The notes beneath the pieces are model-generated. The model worked only from the letters and a program-made list of their open reading frames with translations. It ran no database searches and was not told the DNA's origin. DNA of 7,238 nt from assembly GCA_035693785.1 (NCBI GenBank), contig DASSFZ010000063.1, positions 1-7,238 on the forward strand, written 5' to 3'. Positions 1-4,530 of the stretch are shown here, in pieces. Position 1 is the stretch's first letter, and every line of letters starts with the position of its first letter. The stretch comes from DASSFZ01 sp035693785 (lineage in GTDB: Bacteria; Chloroflexota; Anaerolineae; Fen-1058). The position numbers and the translations under genes are program-made.

Positions 1-1
1 C

Positions 2-580
2 GAGACGCGCCATGTGGCCATCCTGTTCCCCGGTCTCGGTTATACGGCGCACATGCCGGTCGTGTATTACCCCGGACGCTTGCTCGCCGCACGCGGCGCG
101 GATGTCCTTCGCGTGGAGTACACCTACAACCGGCGGCCAGATTTCCAGGCACTGCCGGATGAGGAACAAGACCGCTGGTTTCATGCAGACGTCACGGCGG
201 CATGTGACGCGGCCCTGGCTCAACGGAGCTACGAGCAGGTGACGCTCGCCGGCAAGTCGATCGGCACACTCGCCATGGGCTACCTGCTGACGACACAGCC
301 ACGGCTGCCGCGACCGCAGTGCGTATGGCTGACGCCCTTGCTGCGAAATGAGCGGCTGCGCGCCCAGATCAGGCAGGTCAGGCATCGAGCGCTGTTCGTG
401 ATCGGCACGGCAGACCCACAGTATGATCCGGCGAAACTCGCCGAGGTTCAGCAGGCAACAGAGGGAGACAGCATCGTCATCGACGGCGCAAATCACAGCC
501 TGGAGATCGCGGGCGACGTCGTCCAGTCGATCCGCGCGCTTGAGCGGATCATCCAGGGCATGCAGAACTTCCTTGACTAA
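2..580 (+). CDS. Alpha/beta-hydrolase family protein (5' end cut by window edge)
   Basis: This is a probable serine hydrolase; its substrate cannot be told from the sequence. The frame stays open to the left edge (E-T-R-H before a GTG at 14). The hydrophobic strand followed by PGLGYT is the usual first beta strand and oxyanion turn of the fold, so the true start probably lies outside the window and the GTG at 14 is an internal valine. Counting from that GTG as residue 1, the nucleophile elbow is G80-K-S82-I-G84, the acid is D134 or D138 in GTADPQYD, and the catalytic histidine is H161 in DGANHS. Order and spacing fit a complete Ser-Asp-His triad. The visible 188 residues are short for the superfamily but typical of small, cap-less members. 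No signal peptide can be judged. The gene ends with TAA at 578-580 and the next gene-like frame follows almost at once. Confidence 0.85.
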   Translation, partial: ETRHVAILFPGLGYTAHMPVVYYPGRLLAARGADVLRVEYTYNRRPDFQALPDEEQDRWFHADVTAACDAALAQRSYEQVTLAGKSIGTLAMGYLLTTQPRLPRPQCVWLTPLLRNERLRAQIRQVRHRALFVIGTADPQYDPAKLAEVQQATEGDSIVIDGANHSLEIAGDVVQSIRALERIIQGMQNFLD

Positions 581-621
581 TCCTTGCGTCGATCCCCTTC
601 GTCCGGCGCACGATAGCAAGC

Positions 622-876
622 TTGGTCCTCGAAAACGGGGCGGCGCAGGTCGCAGCATGGTTCGGCGACGTGGAAGTGCGTCGCTATCCGGACACGCTGG
701 TTGTGACCGACGAGAACGCGCTGCTCGACTACATCTTTTCCTTATCGACGGTGTTCAACTTGCCGGGCCAGAGGAAGGCGGATCTGGTCCAGTTCGTCAA
801 GAAGCGATTTGCGACACAAGGCGGGGTGTTTACGATAACTAAAGACGCGGGCATTATCTTCGGGACGCGCATCTAG
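622..876 (+). pseudogene. C-terminal remnant of a class I SAM-dependent methyltransferase
   Basis: The 84-residue frame reads LENGAAQVAAWFGDVEVRRY, then a DTLVVTDENALLDYIFS stretch and a final ITKDAGIIFGTR. This pattern (ENG..Q...FG.V...RY.D.LVVTD..AL.DYI.S, ending in TKD.G.F) is what I recognise as the C-terminal end of a methyltransferase family with a Methyltransf_11-type core. The Rossmann core with its SAM-binding glycine motif is absent. The frame is open upstream only to about 577, just after a TGA at 574-576 that lies inside the end of the hydrolase gene. There is no ATG in this frame, no visible ribosome-binding site, and only a TTG at 622. I read it as a leftover of a gene whose first two thirds were lost. 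A small expressed protein is possible but unlikely. The family call comes from remembered sequence pattern, not a search. Confidence 0.65.
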
Positions 877-975
877 CCCTTTTGTCTCCTCGGGCCTCTC
901 CAGCCTCGGCCAGCTACGGCCTGGAATCCAAGTGTTTGAGTCTACCTTCACGATTGCGGGCGGGACAGCACGGAC

Positions 976-987
976 TTGACAGGTCAA
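976..987. promoter_or_regulatory. Small palindrome overlapping the -35 box, possible operator
   Basis: TTGAC-AG-GTCAA is a perfect inverted repeat with 5-bp arms and a 2-bp centre. Its left arm is the -35 box itself, so a dimeric regulator bound here would block polymerase. It is short and could arise by chance, and no regulator gene in the window is an obvious partner. Confidence 0.25.
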
Positions 988-1004
988 AATTTCGCTACTG
1001 TAAC
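976..1004 (+). promoter_or_regulatory. Candidate sigma-70-type promoter upstream of the ATPase-TPR gene
   Basis: A perfect TTGACA box lies at 976-981. A 17-bp spacer then leads to TGTAAC at 999-1004, which matches the TATAAT consensus at four of six positions. It sits in a locally AT-richer stretch of an otherwise GC-rich window and points toward the gene that starts at 1133. Transcription from here would give a leader of roughly 120 nt. Confidence 0.45.
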
Positions 1005-1034
1005 TTAAACGAAACGCAAACCGCGCAACTCGGA

Positions 1035-1043
1035 TGCTATAAT
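1035..1043 (+). promoter_or_regulatory. Candidate extended -10 element (TG-C-TATAAT)
   Basis: TGCTATAAT at 1035-1043 is a perfect extended -10 (TG, one base, TATAAT). The region 17-18 bp upstream (CGCAAA or ACGCAA) is a poor -35, which is tolerated by extended -10 promoters. A start near 1050 would give a leader of about 80 nt to the ATG at 1133. It may be a second promoter or the main one for the ATPase-TPR gene and probably the kinase gene behind it. Confidence 0.5.
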
Positions 1044-1132
1044 GCGTGCACTTAACCGAGATACGCTGCAGCTTACCGTCCTTGTACGACCTTCAACGTG
1101 CCGTGGCTTCAGATCGCAGAGACTGAGCGCCT

Positions 1133-4100
1133 ATGAACACGCGCCTAGCCAACCCCTACGTCGTCGGCGCGCCGCTCGCCGGTGGGCACGGATTTTACGG
1201 CCGCGAAGACGTCTTCGCATTCGTGACCGAGACGCTGGCCGTGCCTTCTCAGAACGTCATCGTCCTGTACGGCCAGCGGCGCATCGGCAAGACCTCGCTC
1301 CTGCACCAGCTCATCACGCGGACGGGAGAGGGCTTCCACGCCGTGCTTTTCGATCTGCAGGGCAAAGGCCAGCACGACCTGCCCGCGCTGCTGCGCGAAC
1401 TCTCGTCGGCGATTGCCCGCTCACTGAAGCTCTCTGCCCCCGACCCGGCTCTGTTCGACTCCAGCCGGGATACGTTCCGTGAGGCGTTTCTGCCGGGGGT
1501 CTACGGGGCGCTGGACTCCCGGCGCCTGCTGATTCTATTCGACGAATTCGACGTGCTGGGCGACGAGTCGTCTTCGGGAGAGGAGCTGGCGGGCAGCCAA
1601 TTATTCGGCTTCCTGCGCACCTGGCTCGAGCAGGACGCGCGCCTCGCCTGCGTCTTCGTCGTCGGCCGCCGGCTCGACGAGCTGCCTATCCACTATCGCT
1701 CGCTGTTCAAGCAGGCCGTGTTCCGGCGCATCTCTGTCCTGCCCCGCCACGAAGCCGTCGAGCTGATCACGCAGCCGGCGGCCGGCGAGTTCAGCTACTC
1801 GCCCGAAGCCATCGACGCGATACTCGAACTGACCTCCGGCCACCCCTACCTGACGCAGCTCATCTGCCACGTGATTTACAAGCGCCTGATCGCCATACCG
1901 CGCCGCGCCGTCGACGCGGACGACGTGCGCGACTGCCTGGACGAGGCGATGGAGCTTGGCACCGGCGGGCTGGACTGGTTCTGGGAAGGCCTGCCGCGCG
2001 CCGAGCGTATCATGCTCTCGGCGCTGGCCGAAACGCTGCGGACGGCGCGCCCCCCCTCCGGCTCCCCCCGTTCCGACGGGGGGAGGGAGAGGGGGGCGGG
2101 CAGCGGGCCGAACGGCAAGTCGCCGCTTTCCGCCCGCGAGGACGAAATCTTGCAGACGCTCAATCGCCGCCGCGTGCGCCTGCTCGGCGTCGAGCTGACC
2201 AGCGCGCGGCAGCGCCTTCTGGAATGGGAGATCATCGCGCGCGACGGCGAAGCATACCGTTTCGCCGTCGACCTCGTCCGGCGCTGGATCGATCGCGAGC
2301 ATCCGCTCGACCGCGCCCAGCAAGACATCGACCTGATCAGCCAGCGCGCCACGCGCTACTTCAACAATGCACGCGACGCGCACCTATCCGGCGATCTGGC
2401 GCTCGCCATCGAGGACTACCGGCGCGCACTCGCCGCTAATCCCCATCACTTCGGCGCGCGGCTGGGGCTGGCTCTGTCGCTGCACGAATCCGGCGATCTG
2501 GTCGCGGCGATCGCCGAATACGAGAAGGCGTACCAGATGGATCCGTCCAGCACCCGCGACGGTCTGGTGAGCGCGCGCCTGGCTTTGGGCAAGGCGCATC
2601 AGGCGCGGGCCAAGCTCGACGCCGCCGAGGCCGAGTTCGAGCAGGTGCTGCGCCTGGCGCCCAGCGACGACGAAGCGCAGCGCAACCTGATCGACATCTG
2701 GATCAAGCGCGGCGAAGACCATCTGGCCGCCAACCGGTACGCACAGGCCGTCGAGGCCTTCTCACACGCGTTGGCCATCGCGCCCGACGACCCGCCGGTG
2801 CAGACGCGCGTGAAGTCGATCATGCGGCGCTTCAGCGAAGCGGCCGAGGCGCGCGGTATGTGGGAGATGGCATTCGAGAGCCTGTCGCGCCTGGCCGAGA
2901 CGCTGCCCGACGACGAGCAACTGCAATCCTGGCTGAACGAGACGCGCCTGCACTGGCGCGCTCACAACTACTTCGAGATGGCCCGCCGCGCGCACACCGT
3001 CGGCGATCACGTGACCACGATCGAGGAATGTCGCCGCGCGCTCGAGGCCAATCCCAATCATTTGCAGGCTCGCCTGCTGCTGGCCTCGGTGTTCTACCAG
3101 GCAGGCGATCTGTCGACGGCCATCGAAGAGTATGAGCTGGCTTTCCGCCTCGACGCCGGAGCCGCCGGCCCGGGCCTGGCGCAGGCCCGCCTGCAGCGCG
3201 CGGTCGAGCTCGAGGCGCACGACGAGATCGCCGCCGCCGTCGTCGATTACGAGCGCGCGCTGGAAGCGCATCCGAGCGTCGAGACGGCGCGCCGCCGCCT
3301 GCCTGCTATCTGGATGCGCTGGGGCGATGACCACCTGGCCGCCGGACGTCTCGACCAAGCCGTCGAGCATTATCGCAAGGCGCTGCTCGTCGCCGACCAG
3401 CCGCAGACGCTCGCGCGCCCCATCAAAACGAAGCTGGCCGAGTTCAGCCAGGCGCAGCGCTCGGCAGGCAACTGGGACGCCGCCGTCGCCGCCATCAGCC
3501 GGCTGCGGACTGACCTCATGCTGCGTGATCGGGAAAGCGACGGCTGGCTCGTCGGCATCTGGCTGCAGCGCGGCGGGGGGGCGCTGTTGTCCGGGCAATA
3601 TCGGGAGGCCGCGCGTGCCTACAAGCAGGCGCTGCAGACGGTCGCCGACACGAGCGATGCCGCGTCACTCCTGGCGCGCGTCAAGTCGGATTTCTTCGCC
3701 TATGCCGACGATCGCGTGCGGGCCGAGCAGTCGGATGCCGCCATCGCCGCGCTCACCATGCTGATCGAAGTCGTGGGCAGCGACGCCGACAGCTTCGGCG
3801 CGTTGTCGAGCGCCTGGCTGGCGCGCGGCGCGATGCATCTCAAGCACGATCGGTTGGACGAGGCCGAGAGCGCCTTCCATCGCGCGCTCGAACTGCAGCC
3901 GGACAACCGCGAAGCCTTCGCGCGATTGACGTCGGTCACCGAGCGGCGCAGGCAGATCGACATCGATCGCTTGCGCGCCGAGGCGGCCGCCCACGCCGGA
4001 CGCCGCGACTGGGTGAAGGCCGAGATGCTGTACCGGCAGCTCGTGTTCGACTTTCAAGACGAAGGCTCACACCAGGCGTTCGCCGACGTGAGCGAAGAGG

Positions 4101-4411
4101 TTCGTCTGGAAGAGCTGTTCAACCTGGCGCAATCGTATCAGGCGAAGGGCGAGTGGAATGCGGCTATCCCAACCTGGCTGGAGATCTGCCACAGCCGCAG
4201 GGACTACGTGGGCCTCGACGGTCAGAAGGCTGAGCTTCTGCTGGCTGAAGCAATCAGGCGCGATGCCGGCGTCGCACAGGCGAGCGAGTGGGCGCTGGCG
4301 CGCCTGAAGCAGCGCGCCCGGCAGGCCTGGATTGTGGCGGTCGTGTTCGGCTTGACCATCATCAGCCTGCTCGTCACCATTCTGGCGAACGGACTGCTGC
4401 GAGCGCGGTAG
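1133..4411 (+). CDS. AAA/STAND-type ATPase with TPR superhelix and C-terminal membrane anchor
   Basis: This 1092-residue protein probably acts as a membrane-tethered, ATP-dependent sensor or scaffold; its ligand is unknown. Residues 7-25 (NPY...GFYGRED) open the ATPase domain. Walker A is G47-QRRIG-K53-T54, Walker B is RRLLILFDEFD at 130-140, and an HPYL motif after G236 closes the domain. A winged-helix-like segment follows (about 285-390), interrupted by a low-complexity insert at 306-329. Residues about 400-930 are tandem TPR-like helical pairs with an internal duplication of 204 residues. A hydrophobic helix at about 1066-1087 follows basic KQRAR and leaves only about five residues beyond it, so the body should be cytoplasmic (tail-anchored). 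The ATG at 1133 is chosen because the family's NPY motif begins six residues in; the ribosome-binding site is weak. The kinase gene follows after 119 bp, probably co-transcribed. ATPase followed by winged helix and TPRs is the STAND layout, but no N-terminal effector domain is present. Confidence 0.9.
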   Translation: MNTRLANPYVVGAPLAGGHGFYGREDVFAFVTETLAVPSQNVIVLYGQRRIGKTSLLHQLITRTGEGFHAVLFDLQGKGQHDLPALLRELSSAIARSLKLSAPDPALFDSSRDTFREAFLPGVYGALDSRRLLILFDEFDVLGDESSSGEELAGSQLFGFLRTWLEQDARLACVFVVGRRLDELPIHYRSLFKQAVFRRISVLPRHEAVELITQPAAGEFSYSPEAIDAILELTSGHPYLTQLICHVIYKRLIAIPRRAVDADDVRDCLDEAMELGTGGLDWFWEGLPRAERIMLSALAETLRTARPPSGSPRSDGGRERGAGSGPNGKSPLSAREDEILQTLNRRRVRLLGVELTSARQRLLEWEIIARDGEAYRFAVDLVRRWIDREHPLDRAQQDIDLISQRATRYFNNARDAHLSGDLALAIEDYRRALAANPHHFGARLGLALSLHESGDLVAAIAEYEKAYQMDPSSTRDGLVSARLALGKAHQARAKLDAAEAEFEQVLRLAPSDDEAQRNLIDIWIKRGEDHLAANRYAQAVEAFSHALAIAPDDPPVQTRVKSIMRRFSEAAEARGMWEMAFESLSRLAETLPDDEQLQSWLNETRLHWRAHNYFEMARRAHTVGDHVTTIEECRRALEANPNHLQARLLLASVFYQAGDLSTAIEEYELAFRLDAGAAGPGLAQARLQRAVELEAHDEIAAAVVDYERALEAHPSVETARRRLPAIWMRWGDDHLAAGRLDQAVEHYRKALLVADQPQTLARPIKTKLAEFSQAQRSAGNWDAAVAAISRLRTDLMLRDRESDGWLVGIWLQRGGGALLSGQYREAARAYKQALQTVADTSDAASLLARVKSDFFAYADDRVRAEQSDAAIAALTMLIEVVGSDADSFGALSSAWLARGAMHLKHDRLDEAESAFHRALELQPDNREAFARLTSVTERRRQIDIDRLRAEAAAHAGRRDWVKAEMLYRQLVFDFQDEGSHQAFADVSEEVRLEELFNLAQSYQAKGEWNAAIPTWLEICHSRRDYVGLDGQKAELLLAEAIRRDAGVAQASEWALARLKQRARQAWIVAVVFGLTIISLLVTILANGLLRAR
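2048..2098. repeat. GC-rich hairpin element inserted in frame in the ATPase-TPR gene
   Basis: A 9-bp perfect inner stem (TCCCCCCGT at 2063-2071 and ACGGGGGGA at 2076-2084) encloses a TCCG loop. An imperfect outer stem pairs 2048-2058 with 2089-2098, with one base bulged. The element encodes residues 306-322 (RPPSGSPRSDGGRERGA), a disordered-looking stretch in an otherwise helical winged-helix-like region, and it does not break the frame. The shape is that of a REP-like or MITE-like palindrome absorbed by the gene. Confidence 0.7.
2342..3814 (+). repeat. Internal duplication of the TPR region (A-B-A-B-B modules)
   Basis: Within the 1133-4411 protein, residues about 404-602 align with about 608-807 at a constant offset of 204 residues. 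Landmarks are RRALAANPHH and RRALEANPNH, GDLVAAIAEYE and GDLSTAIEEYE, IWIKRGEDHLAA and IWMRWGDDHLAA, and W577 and W781 before the [SA][LI]SRL motif. The B half (about 85 residues, starting at the IW motif) appears a third time from W810 to about residue 894 (WLQRGGGALLSGQYREA...), and W895 starts a further related helical pair. The copies have diverged at both protein and DNA level, so the duplication is old. Confidence 0.8.
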
Positions 4412-4530
4412 CGCACACACGGATGACCCGCTCCCCCTCGCTTTGCTCGGGGTCGGGGACTTCGCAGGACAGGCTTCAGGAGCCGGGGAATGGATCGGGT
4501 GTAGAGTCAGGAGAGCCGAGGGACGCACCT
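4412..4530. other. Repeat-bearing gap between the two ATPase genes
   Basis: The gap of 119 bp shows no convincing promoter and no clear terminator. It carries CCCC/GGGG-flanked sequence with imperfect hairpin potential around 4431-4458, then CTTCGCAGGACAGGCTTC at 4460-4477. The latter resembles part of the repeat at 4890-4914 in the following gene. The rest is ordinary leader sequence. Absence of a terminator favours read-through from the upstream gene. Confidence 0.5.
4518..4523 (+). promoter_or_regulatory. Ribosome-binding site that fixes the kinase-gene start
   Basis: GAGGGA lies 7 nt before the ATG at 4531. It supports that start over the in-frame GTG at 4288 or ATG at 4423, which would add a low-complexity, repeat-derived leader overlapping or abutting the upstream gene. 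The family's NPF motif also begins just after this ATG. Confidence 0.7.

Noticed and set aside
895..945. GGCC-containing inverted repeats after the methyltransferase remnant as a terminator
   Set aside because: The arms are only four to five bases, several pairings compete, and no T-run follows. I could not support a defined hairpin.
742..987. Minus-strand open frame of 81 codons across the methyltransferase remnant and the gap
   Set aside because: There is no recognisable motif and no ribosome-binding site. Half of it is antisense to a frame with family-like sequence.
2041..2110. The C-run/G-run hairpin as a transcription terminator
   Set aside because: It lies in the middle of an uninterrupted gene with domains on both sides and has no T-run.
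1601..2383. Minus-strand open frame of 260 codons opposite the ATPase domain
   Set aside because: It is a shadow of the winged-helix and ATPase coding region and includes the hairpin repeat as Gly/Pro-rich noise.
2762..3598. Minus-strand open frame of 278 codons opposite the TPR region
   Set aside because: It is complementary to the duplicated TPR coding sequence, has no recognisable domain, and is explained by GC-rich codon bias.
4288..4530. Upstream extension of the kinase gene to a GTG at 4288
   Set aside because: It would overlap the end of the upstream gene by over 120 bp and add a low-complexity, repeat-derived leader. The ATG at 4531 has a good ribosome-binding site and fits the family N-terminus.
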